A stretch of DNA of 7,870 nt from contig JAGXSO010000082.1 of assembly GCA_018333775.1 (NCBI GenBank), forward strand, positions 1-7,870. The letters run 5' to 3'. The stretch is from Truepera sp. GTDB taxonomy: Bacteria; Deinococcota; Deinococci; Deinococcales; Trueperaceae. A program made the translations under genes and the position numbers. Shown here piece after piece: positions 1-5,271 of the stretch. A model generated the notes under the pieces. That model did no database searches and was not told where the DNA came from. It was given only the letters and a program-made list of their open reading frames with translations. Every line of letters begins with the position of its first letter. Within the stretch, counting starts at the first letter, position 1.

Positions 1-96
1 TACTATGCTGAGCTAAAGTCGATTAACGCCATGCTGGCGGCCCGCGATGCCGAGCGGCGGCTGCGGGTGCCACAACACCTCAGGCGGCGCAAGTAG
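1..96 (+). CDS. C-terminal end of an unrecognised protein (partial)
   Basis: The frame is open from the left edge to a TAG at 94-96 and gives 31 residues ending in a very basic tail (…LRRRK). The composition, with residues such as AARDAERRL, looks like the end of a helical, charged protein, but the fragment is too short to assign to a family. It is read as coding because the frame is open to the window edge and because third positions are GC-rich. The other strand is interrupted or looks like a shadow. The start and most of the gene lie outside the window. Confidence 0.4.
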   Translation, partial: YYAELKSINAMLAARDAERRLRVPQHLRRRK

Positions 97-170
97 GCCG
101 TCCTCTCCCCCGCTCCTAACAGCGCTACTTATAACCTCCCCTTACGCAGGCACCGTGCTGAAGGCCCTTT

Positions 171-281
171 TTGTCATTGCGAGGAGCGACAAAGGAGCGA
201 CGTGGCAATCTAGGTTTGTGTGCAGCACGTGCATCTAAAGATTGCTTCCCCTTCGGCTTTGCCTCAGGGTCGCAGTGACAA
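171..281. repeat. Imperfect inverted-repeat element (MITE/REP-like)
   Basis: The ends TTGTCATTGCGA (171-182) and TCGCAGTGACAA (270-281) are inverted repeats with 11 of 12 positions pairing. A second nested inverted pair, GCAATCT (205-211) and AGATTGC (239-245), is perfect. Short GAGCGAC-type words fill the left arm (GAGGAGCGACAAAGGAGCGAC). The layout of a CATTGCGAGGAGC… arm, GCAATCT/AGATTGC and a TCGCA(A/G)TGAC arm resembles non-coding palindromic repeats that I recall as scattered through many unrelated bacterial genomes. The element lies between the end of the plus-strand gene at 96 and the end of the minus-strand gene at 345, so it could also act as a bidirectional transcription terminator, but that is inference. 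No ORF in it looks real. Confidence 0.6.
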
Positions 282-344
282 CGTGCGTAAAGAGCCGATC
301 TGAACCGTGTTGGCTGACGCGATATGGGTTGTCATAACGCCAGT

Positions 345-1346
345 TTAGCCGTTCGGCAGGTGGCGAACTGCATGCTGGACTGCGCGGTATAGCGCTTCCG
401 CGTGTGCCGCCGGGGCCTTGGCCACCAGCAGGTTATCGTCGCCAAAAAGACAGAGTGCCAGGGCGTAATCCTCGACCAGCAAGTAGAGCTCGAGCGGTCT
501 GCTGCCCAAGGCTTGGCGCTGCGCCTCGATCAGGCGTTTGGCTAAGCCGAAGAGCGGACTAGCCCCTAGGCCCGCTTCGTTAGTAACGTTGTACAACTCC
601 GACGCCCCCAGCAGATACCCAGCGGACGCCTCCAGTAACGACGGACAGGCCGCGGCGACAGCCTCTATTAACCCGCGGTAGCGCCGCTGTTCGTCGGCTA
701 AGCGTGCGGCCTCGGTCAGCGCGGCAGCCACCGGGAGGTTAACGGTGGCTCGCACGGACGGTCGAGGCGGGAGAACCCGGAAGAGGCAAGGCCCCGCCAC
801 CAGCAGCGCGGCAAGGGCTTTTAAGCCGTGCTGTTGGGCCGTTTCAGCGTGCGTCAGGGTGCCGCGCTCGAGCCCCACGGTACCCACCTCCCCGCTAGCA
901 CCAAACTCGACTGTGGCGCTCTGACCGGCCAGCCCTATCATCGCCAGCAGGTCGGAGAGTGGGATGAGCGCGGTGTCGCCTGCCAAGGGGATCTCGCGCT
1001 GCACGGGTGCTTGCGGCATCGGGGTATCGGGCGGCACTGGGGTTTGGGTTAGGGGGAGTGGGAAGGGGAGCAGTTCCACCTTGGCGCCGCGCGGCGGCAT
1101 ATCGGCCCCGATGAGGTAAAACGGTGCCGCCGGAGCCAGCCGCCGCTGCCAGGCCAAGAACCCCTGCGCACTGGCCCCGCGCAGCTCATAGTCGCAAAAG
1201 ATGGCCCGATAACCGCCGCTCTTTAACTGCTCGAGCGCCTTGTGTGCATCATGAAACGCCACCACGTGCCAACCCGCGCTGCTAAGCACCCGCTCGATCT
1301 CAGCCAAGCGGCCCCGGTTAGTGGCGATCAGTAAGGCGGTGGCGAT
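345..1346 (-). CDS. Degenerate receiver – DUF4388 (PATAN) – roadblock-like protein, probable AUC start
   Basis: This is a 333-residue cytoplasmic signalling or scaffold protein. Residues 2-96 have the fold pattern of a response-regulator receiver: strand ALLIAT, a helix ending in GWHVVAF, then YRAIFCDYEL with Asp52 at the phosphoacceptor position, and LPF93-95 where receivers have KPF. The acidic pair is replaced by Ala8-Thr9-Asn10 and the conserved Lys by Leu93, so normal phosphorylation is unlikely. A proline-rich linker (about 98-117) leads to a DUF4388/PATAN domain (about 118-219; PLSDLLAMIGLAG, then GLERGTLTHAET, then a helix ending in ADEQRR). Residues 224-331 resemble a roadblock/LC7 domain, as in MglB-type regulators of small GTPases. 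The frame stays open up to TTG at 1475, but that start has no Shine-Dalgarno and the extra N-terminus is repeat DNA. GGAGG at 1355-1359 sits 8 nt before ATC at 1344-1346, so that start was chosen. The partner and the signal are unknown. Confidence 0.75.
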   Translation of the reverse strand: MATALLIATNRGRLAEIERVLSSAGWHVVAFHDAHKALEQLKSGGYRAIFCDYELRGASAQGFLAWQRRLAPAAPFYLIGADMPPRGAKVELLPFPLPLTQTPVPPDTPMPQAPVQREIPLAGDTALIPLSDLLAMIGLAGQSATVEFGASGEVGTVGLERGTLTHAETAQQHGLKALAALLVAGPCLFRVLPPRPSVRATVNLPVAAALTEAARLADEQRRYRGLIEAVAAACPSLLEASAGYLLGASELYNVTNEAGLGASPLFGLAKRLIEAQRQALGSRPLELYLLVEDYALALCLFGDDNLLVAKAPAAHAEALYRAVQHAVRHLPNG

Positions 1347-1354
1347 GGTGGGAT

Positions 1355-1359
1355 CCTCC
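1355..1359 (-). promoter_or_regulatory. Shine-Dalgarno GGAGG that points to an ATC start
   Basis: On the minus strand GGAGG is followed by 8 nt and then ATC (1346-1344), directly before the receiver-like strand. No ATG, GTG or TTG lies within the usual 4-12 nt window downstream in the gene's frame. The nearest alternatives are a CTG about 23 nt away and a TTG well inside the first helix. The corresponding GGAGG before malate dehydrogenase stands 7 nt from its ATG. Confidence 0.55.
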
Positions 1360-1366
1360 GAAAAAC

Positions 1367-1394
1367 AGTATTCAAGTATTCGAGTATTCGAGTA
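1367..1394. repeat. Tandem repeat of an 8-mer, 3.5 units
   Basis: The units are AGTATTCA, AGTATTCG, AGTATTCG and AGTA, directly adjoining the hairpin part of leader repeat copy 1 and ending 8 nt before the Shine-Dalgarno. Unit-number changes here would alter the leader length but not the protein, because the tract lies upstream of the ATC start. Confidence 0.8.
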
Positions 1395-1519
1395 GGGGCG
1401 GCCCCACGTTGTCGCCCTGTTTTCATGCTTGGTGGTGAACGATAGTTCATGGGCAATTCCTCCGAGAAGAGTCAAGCAGTCACGATGATGTAACGCACTC
1501 CCCAGTAACCATCATTCTA

Positions 1520-1551
1520 TTGACCCTCAGCCTCCAGCGGCGTGGGATAAT
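1520..1551 (+). promoter_or_regulatory. Candidate sigma-70 promoter for the metallophosphoesterase
   Basis: TTGACC (1520-1525) is a good -35 hexamer. GATAAT (1546-1551) matches five of six -10 positions and is preceded by TG at 1543-1544, an extended -10. The 20-nt spacer is longer than usual, which the extended -10 may compensate. Transcription would begin near 1558, giving a leader of about 18 nt before ATG 1576, with GAGGG at 1568-1572 as a close Shine-Dalgarno. Confidence 0.45.
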
Positions 1552-1575
1552 ACGCAGCATGGCAAGCGAGGGCCG

Positions 1576-2430
1576 ATGAAGCTGGCAGTAATAGCCGACA
1601 TTCACGGCAACATCCAGGCGCTCGAGGCGGTGTTAGCGGACCTCGACCGCCAGGGGGTGGACAGCGTGGTGGTCAATGGAGACCTGGTCAACCGCTGTCC
1701 CGATTCGGTGGCGGTGCTAGCGCGCCTTGCGCCCCTCGGTTTGCCCTGGACTATCGGCAATCACGACGACCTGGTGTGCAAGTGGGCCGACCGCAGTAAC
1801 GAGCTGCCCGGCGACTGGTTTGACGACCCCTTCTGGCTCGGCACCGCCTGGTCGAGCGCACGCTTGGTGGATGACGGCATGTTGACAATGCTGCGCAATC
1901 TCCCCATGACCCACAGCGTCGCCGTCCCGGGCGCACCTACGCTCCTCATCTCGCACGGCAGCCCTCGGCACTACCGCGAGGGCTACGACAGATACCTCCC
2001 CGATGACGCCATCGCGGAGATCTTGCAGCACCACCCCGCCGACATCCTCATCGGTTCGCACACCCACCGGCCGTTTGAGCGCCGCTGGGGGCCTTACCTG
2101 GTCTTAAACACCGGCGCCGTCGGCACGCCCTTTAATCGCGACCGGCGTGCGCAGTACCTGCTGCTGACGCTGCGCGGCAAAGTCTGGCAGCCGGAGTTCC
2201 GCGCTGTCCCTTACGACGTTGTCGCAGCGCTTAAGCGCTTTGAGACCTCGGGCTACCTCGAGGAAGGCGGCTTAAGCGCCCTGATCTTCTATCACGAGCT
2301 GCGCCTGGCCCGCCCGCTCTACGCCCCCTTCTGGATGTGGACCGAGCAGGAAGGGCTAGCGCGTACCCACGAAACCTGGCAGCTCTTTGAGGCGCGGCAT
2401 CCTGAGCGGTTTGTGCCGCCGTTACGGTAA
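1576..2430 (+). CDS. Calcineurin-like metallophosphoesterase (YfcE/MJ0936-like)
   Basis: This 284-residue cytoplasmic enzyme has every metal-binding motif of the metallophosphoesterase fold: Asp8-x-His10 in IADIHGN, Asp36 in NGDLVNR, Asn62-His63-Asp64 in GNHDD, His127 in ISHGSP, and His162 and His164 in GSHTHRPF. After these comes the NTGAVGTPFNRDRRAQY stretch typical of this branch, where the product sheet closes. A two-metal hydrolase acting on phosphomonoesters or phosphodiesters is expected, and the true substrate cannot be read from sequence. About 80 C-terminal residues (from roughly 205) follow the catalytic core, rich in aromatic residues and ending …RHPERFVPPLR. ATG 1576 is preceded by GAGGG with only 3 nt of spacing. 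The gene is divergent from the DUF4388 gene and convergent with the protease. Confidence 0.88.
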   Translation: MKLAVIADIHGNIQALEAVLADLDRQGVDSVVVNGDLVNRCPDSVAVLARLAPLGLPWTIGNHDDLVCKWADRSNELPGDWFDDPFWLGTAWSSARLVDDGMLTMLRNLPMTHSVAVPGAPTLLISHGSPRHYREGYDRYLPDDAIAEILQHHPADILIGSHTHRPFERRWGPYLVLNTGAVGTPFNRDRRAQYLLLTLRGKVWQPEFRAVPYDVVAALKRFETSGYLEEGGLSALIFYHELRLARPLYAPFWMWTEQEGLARTHETWQLFEARHPERFVPPLR

Positions 2431-2455
2431 GGGGTGATGGGGAATGGGTGATGGG
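2431..2455 (+). other. G-quadruplex motif filling a convergent intergenic spacer
   Basis: Immediately after the TAA of the phosphoesterase come GGGG, TGAT, GGGG, AAT, GGG, TGAT, GGG, that is four G-runs with loops of 4, 3 and 4 nt. The tract is also a near-tandem repeat of about 14 nt (GGGTGATGGGGAAT / GGGTGATGGGAACT). It occupies almost the whole 27-bp gap before the TAG of the oncoming protease gene. No ordinary stem-loop terminator is visible for either gene. Confidence 0.6.
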
Positions 2456-2457
2456 AA

Positions 2458-3837
2458 CTATGGCTGCCCGCAGGTGGTCGCGGCCCCCAACGCGCGGTCG
2501 GCACAGACCACGCCCCGACCGTACTCGGCGTGGTTCATGGTCACGGGGTCGAAGTGAGTGGTGTTCCTGAGCCGCTCGATCACCTGGTCGGCTGGTAAGC
2601 CAGGCTCCCGGCTCCAGATCAGCGCCGCCACCCCGGCTACGAACGGGGCGGCCATCGAGGTGCCCTGCATGCAGCCATATTGATTATTGGGGAGAGTGCT
2701 GAGGACGGTGCTACAGATAGCCGGCCCCGCGCCGCCGGGCGCCATGAGGTCCACAGTACGGCCGGCGGTGTTGTAGTTGGAGAAGCCGGAGCGTTGGCGG
2801 TGGCTGTCCACCGAGCCGACCGCCACCGCATCGGGAGAGTTGGCCGGCGCATAGATGGCGTTTCTTAAACTGCTATTGCCCGCTGCCGCCACAACGATTG
2901 TCCCGACGCGGCGAGCTGCGGCCACGGCCTCATTGAGCGCTGGACTTATAACCGGGGCGCCGAGGCTCAGGTTGATAATCCGTGCGGGGTGGGGGTTCCT
3001 GTTCACTCCGCCAACGGGTAATCCCGCCGCCCAGCGGATAGCGTTGGCAATGACGAGGGCGTCACCCCCTCTCTGTCTTTCTTGCCCCCGGTCATCGACA
3101 TCGAAAGTGAGGACTTTGATCGGCAGGATGCGGGTGCCGCTCCAGGCCACACCAGCAACCCCGCGACCGTTGTTGCCTATTGCTGCTGCGATACCGGCAA
3201 CATGGGTGCCGTGAGCAGCTCCGCCTGTCGGCCGTGGGGGGTTGGGGTCGTCATTTTTGTCAACGAAGTTGCAACCCGGCACAAACCTTCCCCTCAGGTC
3301 CTCATGGCGGGTGTCCACGCCGGTGTCGATAATAGCGATGGTGACGCTCTCGCTACCGGTTTCTCTAGACCAAGCTTGCGGCAGCCCGAAGTCGAGCATG
3401 TTCCACTGCTGGAGTATCAGTGGATCGTTCGTCGGTGGTATGGCCAGCGTGTAGAGGAAGTAGTTAGGCTCAGCGTATTTGACGCGCGGGTCGGCGCTTA
3501 GCATCGCCGCCAGCGCCCTCACGTCCTGGCCGGGCGGCACCTGCACCAGGTCGGGGCCGTAGCCGCCGCCGTCCTGCAGCAGGGTGAGTTGAAAGCTGGC
3601 TTGCACCGCCGCCGCAATGCTCAGGTGATCCTGGGGTTGTAAGCCGGACGGTTCCTGATAGCGCACCAGGAGTTGTCCGGGCACATACGGCAGCCCTGCG
3701 GGGTTCTCCACCCGACTTGGGATGAAAGTGGGTTGATTGTCAAAACAGCCTAGCGGCGGCGGCTTGGGGAACAGCTCGGCACAGCCGGTCAGAAGCAGCA
3801 ACACGATGGCAAGGAGACTCGGGATCAAGCGGGACAT
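2458..3837 (-). CDS. Subtilisin-family (S8) serine protease, predicted lipoprotein
   Basis: The 459-residue product starts with a lipoprotein signal peptide: MSRLIPS, a hydrophobic stretch LLAIVLLLL, then the lipobox LTGC with Cys19 as the lipidated residue. A proline-rich tether follows. Residues about 51-130 resemble the fervidolysin/I9-type prodomain (VPGQLLVRY … PRVKYAEPNYFLY), an intramolecular chaperone and inhibitor. The catalytic domain (about 145-455) has the triad Asp171 (IIDTGVD), His209 (AHGTHVAG) and Ser394 (GTSMAAP), with Asn321 (AAAGN) for the oxyanion hole. It should therefore be active outside the cytoplasm, anchored to a membrane. Extra cysteines (C31, C189, C375, C389, C445, C456) could form disulfides. 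An upstream ATG at 3867 would add ten polar residues before the signal peptide; ATG 3837 gives a normal one. Neither start has a Shine-Dalgarno, but TACACT lies 6 nt before 3837. Confidence 0.92.
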   Translation of the reverse strand: MSRLIPSLLAIVLLLLTGCAELFPKPPPLGCFDNQPTFIPSRVENPAGLPYVPGQLLVRYQEPSGLQPQDHLSIAAAVQASFQLTLLQDGGGYGPDLVQVPPGQDVRALAAMLSADPRVKYAEPNYFLYTLAIPPTNDPLILQQWNMLDFGLPQAWSRETGSESVTIAIIDTGVDTRHEDLRGRFVPGCNFVDKNDDPNPPRPTGGAAHGTHVAGIAAAIGNNGRGVAGVAWSGTRILPIKVLTFDVDDRGQERQRGGDALVIANAIRWAAGLPVGGVNRNPHPARIINLSLGAPVISPALNEAVAAARRVGTIVVAAAGNSSLRNAIYAPANSPDAVAVGSVDSHRQRSGFSNYNTAGRTVDLMAPGGAGPAICSTVLSTLPNNQYGCMQGTSMAAPFVAGVAALIWSREPGLPADQVIERLRNTTHFDPVTMNHAEYGRGVVCADRALGAATTCGQP

Positions 3838-3843
3838 GCCCGT

Positions 3844-3849
3844 AGTGTA
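3844..3849 (-). promoter_or_regulatory. Candidate -10 hexamer of a leaderless transcript (protease)
   Basis: On the minus strand TACACT is followed by 6 nt and then the ATG at 3837. Combined with the lack of any Shine-Dalgarno, this spacing fits a leaderless mRNA, common in Deinococcota. No convincing -35 hexamer is seen, so the call is weak. Confidence 0.3.
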
Positions 3850-3876
3850 TGTGGTAGGCCGTGGCATAGTGTGAGC

Positions 3877-3904
3877 TTGACCTGAAGCGGGCTTCAGTTA
3901 TGCT
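3877..3904 (+). promoter_or_regulatory. Promoter of the IPP isomerase gene, probably leaderless
   Basis: TTGACC (3877-3882), a 16-nt spacer and TATGCT (3899-3904) form a plausible sigma-70 promoter. Transcription would start 7-8 nt after the -10, that is at GTG 3912, which is in frame with the isomerase. ATG 3900 overlaps the -10 itself and would not be transcribed. No Shine-Dalgarno precedes either codon. The same TATGCT hexamer stands before the SDR gene. Confidence 0.5.
3882..3897. promoter_or_regulatory. Perfect palindrome CTGAAGC-gg-GCTTCAG in the promoter spacer
   Basis: The 7-bp arms at 3882-3888 and 3891-3897 are exact inverted repeats separated by GG. They sit between the -35 and -10 hexamers of the isomerase promoter and about 45-60 bp upstream of the divergent protease start. 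That is a typical position for a repressor operator. No regulator is encoded next door and the motif is not one I recognise. Confidence 0.45.
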
Positions 3905-3911
3905 GCAAGCT

Positions 3912-4925
3912 GTGACTATCCTGGCGGAGCGTAAACTTAAACATGTCGAAGCTTGCCTGCACTACCCGGTCGAGTACGAGACGCGCACCACCGGCTTTGA
4001 ACGCTACGATCTCCCCTACTGTGCCCTGCCAGAGACCGATCTGGCTGAAATCGACACCCGCACGCAGCTCCTCGGCAAAACGCTTTTGGCTCCGGTGCTG
4101 ATCGGCGCTATGACCGGCGGGGCGGAGCTGTCAGGCACCATCAATCGCAACCTCGCCGTAGCCGCTCAGCAGCTTGGCTTAGGCTTGATGCTCGGCTCGC
4201 AGCGGGTGATGTTAGCGCACCCCGGAGCCGCCCCCTCGTTCGCCGTGCGCCCCTACGCCCCAGACATCCTGCTCATCGGCAACCTGGGGGTAGCGCAGCT
4301 CAACCAGGGCTACGGCGCCGCCGAGGTGGTTAGGGCCATCGAAGCGATCGGGGCCGACACGCTGGCCTTTCACACCAACCCGCTGCAAGAGGCGCTACAA
4401 AGCGGAGGGGATGAAGACTTTTCCGGGCTCGTAGCCAAGCTGCGGGAGGTGGTGCCGCGCGTCCCTTATCCACTGCTCCTTAAGGAGGTCGGTCACGGCC
4501 TCAGCGCCGCGGTTGCGCGGTCGGTGGCGCATGTCGGCTTGGCCGCGCTCGACGTGGCCGGAGCGGGCGGCACCTCGTGGGCCAAGGTCGAGGAGTTTGT
4601 CAACTACGGCGCGGTGCGGCACCCCACACTGGCTGAGTGGGGCATCCCCACCGCGACAGCGCTGAGTGAGGTTCGTGCGGTGCTACCCGACATGCCGCTT
4701 ATCGCCTCGGGCGGGATCCGCTCAGGGCTCGACGCCGCCAAGGCGCTGGCCCTGGGTGCGCAGGCAGTAGCCATCGCCCGGCCGCTGCTCGCCCCGGCGC
4801 TGGAGTCGGCTGAGGCGGTGATAACCTGGCTTAAGCGCTTTATCTGGGAGCTGAAGGTGGCGATGCACTGTGCGGGTGCGCCGGACCTCGCCGGCTTGCG
4901 CGCCCTGAAGCTACTCCTGCGCTAG
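3912..4925 (+). CDS. fni: Isopentenyl-diphosphate delta-isomerase, type 2 (FMN-dependent)
   Basis: The enzyme interconverts isopentenyl diphosphate and dimethylallyl diphosphate for isoprenoid synthesis (carotenoids, quinones, undecaprenol), using reduced FMN and Mg2+. From the GTG start it is 337 residues, normal for the family. Hallmarks in order: ERKLKHVEACL (6-16), TTGFERYDLPY, LLAPVLIGAMTGG (FMN site), LGLMLGSQRVML, FHTNPLQEALQ with His154, Asn156, Gln159 and the Mg-binding Glu160, LLKEVGHGLS with Lys191, LDVAGAGGTSW, and IASGGIRSGLDAAKALALGA for the flavin phosphate. The sequence closely parallels the Thermus enzyme as I recall it, including the FHxNPLQEA stretch. ATG 3900 is an in-frame alternative adding four residues; GTG 3912 fits the promoter and the short N-terminus of relatives better. 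The gene stands alone, and its last 15 bp overlap the end of the convergent CDGSH gene. Confidence 0.93.
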   Translation: MTILAERKLKHVEACLHYPVEYETRTTGFERYDLPYCALPETDLAEIDTRTQLLGKTLLAPVLIGAMTGGAELSGTINRNLAVAAQQLGLGLMLGSQRVMLAHPGAAPSFAVRPYAPDILLIGNLGVAQLNQGYGAAEVVRAIEAIGADTLAFHTNPLQEALQSGGDEDFSGLVAKLREVVPRVPYPLLLKEVGHGLSAAVARSVAHVGLAALDVAGAGGTSWAKVEEFVNYGAVRHPTLAEWGIPTATALSEVRAVLPDMPLIASGGIRSGLDAAKALALGAQAVAIARPLLAPALESAEAVITWLKRFIWELKVAMHCAGAPDLAGLRALKLLLR

Positions 4926-5135
4926 CTCCGGGATCAATTTATAGGCTTCGGCGGTAAAGCCGACCTTGGCGTGGGAGCCGTCGCAGAACGGCTTGTTGGC
5001 GGAAGCTCCACAGCGGCAGAGCGAGACGCGCTTACGATCGAGGAGCTGTTCTTCACCCGCCGCGTTGATGAAGGTAGCGGGGCCGGTCACGGCGATCGGG
5101 CCGTTCTTAAAGGCTTCAATCACGATTTTTGCCAT
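4911..5135 (-). CDS. CDGSH-type iron-sulfur protein (single domain)
   Basis: A 74-residue protein with the signature C40-x-C42-x2-S-x3-P-x-C51-D-G-S-H55, which binds a [2Fe-2S] cluster through three cysteines and one histidine as in mitoNEET. The N-terminal half (IVIEAFKNGPIAVTG … FINAAGEE) is the beta-rich part usual in bacterial single-CDGSH proteins. It has no membrane anchor, so it should be a soluble cytoplasmic electron-transfer or cluster-transfer protein; the partner is unknown. ATG 5135 has a strong GGAGG at 5141-5145, five nt upstream, unlike the leaderless neighbours. A TACAAT hexamer at 5199-5204 on the minus strand might be its -10, but no good -35 goes with it. Its TAG (4911-4913) lies inside the isomerase coding region on the other strand. 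Confidence 0.9.
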   Translation of the reverse strand: MAKIVIEAFKNGPIAVTGPATFINAAGEEQLLDRKRVSLCRCGASANKPFCDGSHAKVGFTAEAYKLIPELAQE

Positions 5136-5235
5136 TGCTGCCTCCTATTGGCGCTGAGTGCGATACCTTGCTGCTTAGCCTCAACCAGCCTACCCAAAAT
5201 TGTAACGTGACCGGCCATAAACCATCGTAGGCCAA

Positions 5236-5265
5236 CCGACAACTCGCTCGGGTCTGGTGTATGCT
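5236..5265 (+). promoter_or_regulatory. Candidate promoter of the SDR gene, leaderless
   Basis: CCGACA (5236-5241; four of six -35 positions), an 18-nt spacer, then TATGCT (5260-5265). ATG 5272 follows after 6 nt with no Shine-Dalgarno. This matches the -10/start spacing seen before the isomerase gene. An in-frame GTG at 5257 overlaps the -10 and is therefore an unlikely start. Confidence 0.45.
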
Positions 5266-5271
5266 GGCCGC

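Larger units (their letters stand above)
1354..1462 (-). repeat. Dispersed leader repeat, copy 1 (5' leader of the DUF4388 gene)
   Basis: The core at 1394-1462 matches 7105-7198: AGGGGCGgCCCCACGT, GTCGCCC, TTTTCAT, TTGGTGGTGAACGAT, GTTCAT and GGCAATTCCTC. Outside one length difference, only a handful of substitutions separate the copies. Towards the gene, both copies continue with short tandem repeats, a TTGAATwCTG word and TTTTCGG(G)AGG, which includes the Shine-Dalgarno. The GGGGCGgCC / GtCGCCC pair can form a hairpin. Both copies have the same orientation relative to the gene that follows. The element could be an inserted repeat or a conserved 5' UTR. Confidence 0.7.

Noticed and set aside
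225..232. GCACGTGC palindrome in the centre of the inverted-repeat element
   Set aside because: It is short, and it differs from parS outside the CACGTG core.
47..238. 63-codon plus-strand ORF
   Set aside because: It runs out of frame through the end of the first gene and into the inverted-repeat element, with no ribosome-binding site and a low-complexity start.
1328..1450. Short ORF in leader repeat copy 1 (40 codons, begins MNYRSPPSMK) with a GGAGG 8 nt upstream; a 28-codon counterpart at 7100-7186 (begins MNHRSPTRMK) has GAGG at the same spacing
   Set aside because: The ribosome-binding site and ATG are kept in both copies, but the base differences between copies are mostly amino-acid changing and the reading frames diverge after about ten residues. 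That is not what selection on a peptide would give. Translation of a leader peptide cannot be excluded.
1347..1475. N-terminal extension of the DUF4388 protein to TTG 1475
   Set aside because: It has no Shine-Dalgarno, translates through the dispersed repeat and the 8-mer tandem tract, and adds nothing resembling the domain.
2855..3501. Plus-strand ORFs of 119 and 139 codons opposite the protease
   Set aside because: They lie antisense to strongly conserved catalytic motifs and their translations have no recognisable domain, so they are shadows of a GC-rich gene.
3838..3867. Ten-residue N-terminal extension of the protease
   Set aside because: It has no Shine-Dalgarno and would place polar residues before an otherwise ideal lipoprotein signal peptide starting at 3837.
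4466..4474. TTATCCACT, one base from a DnaA box
   Set aside because: It is a single site inside the isomerase coding region with no cluster around it, and is expected by chance.
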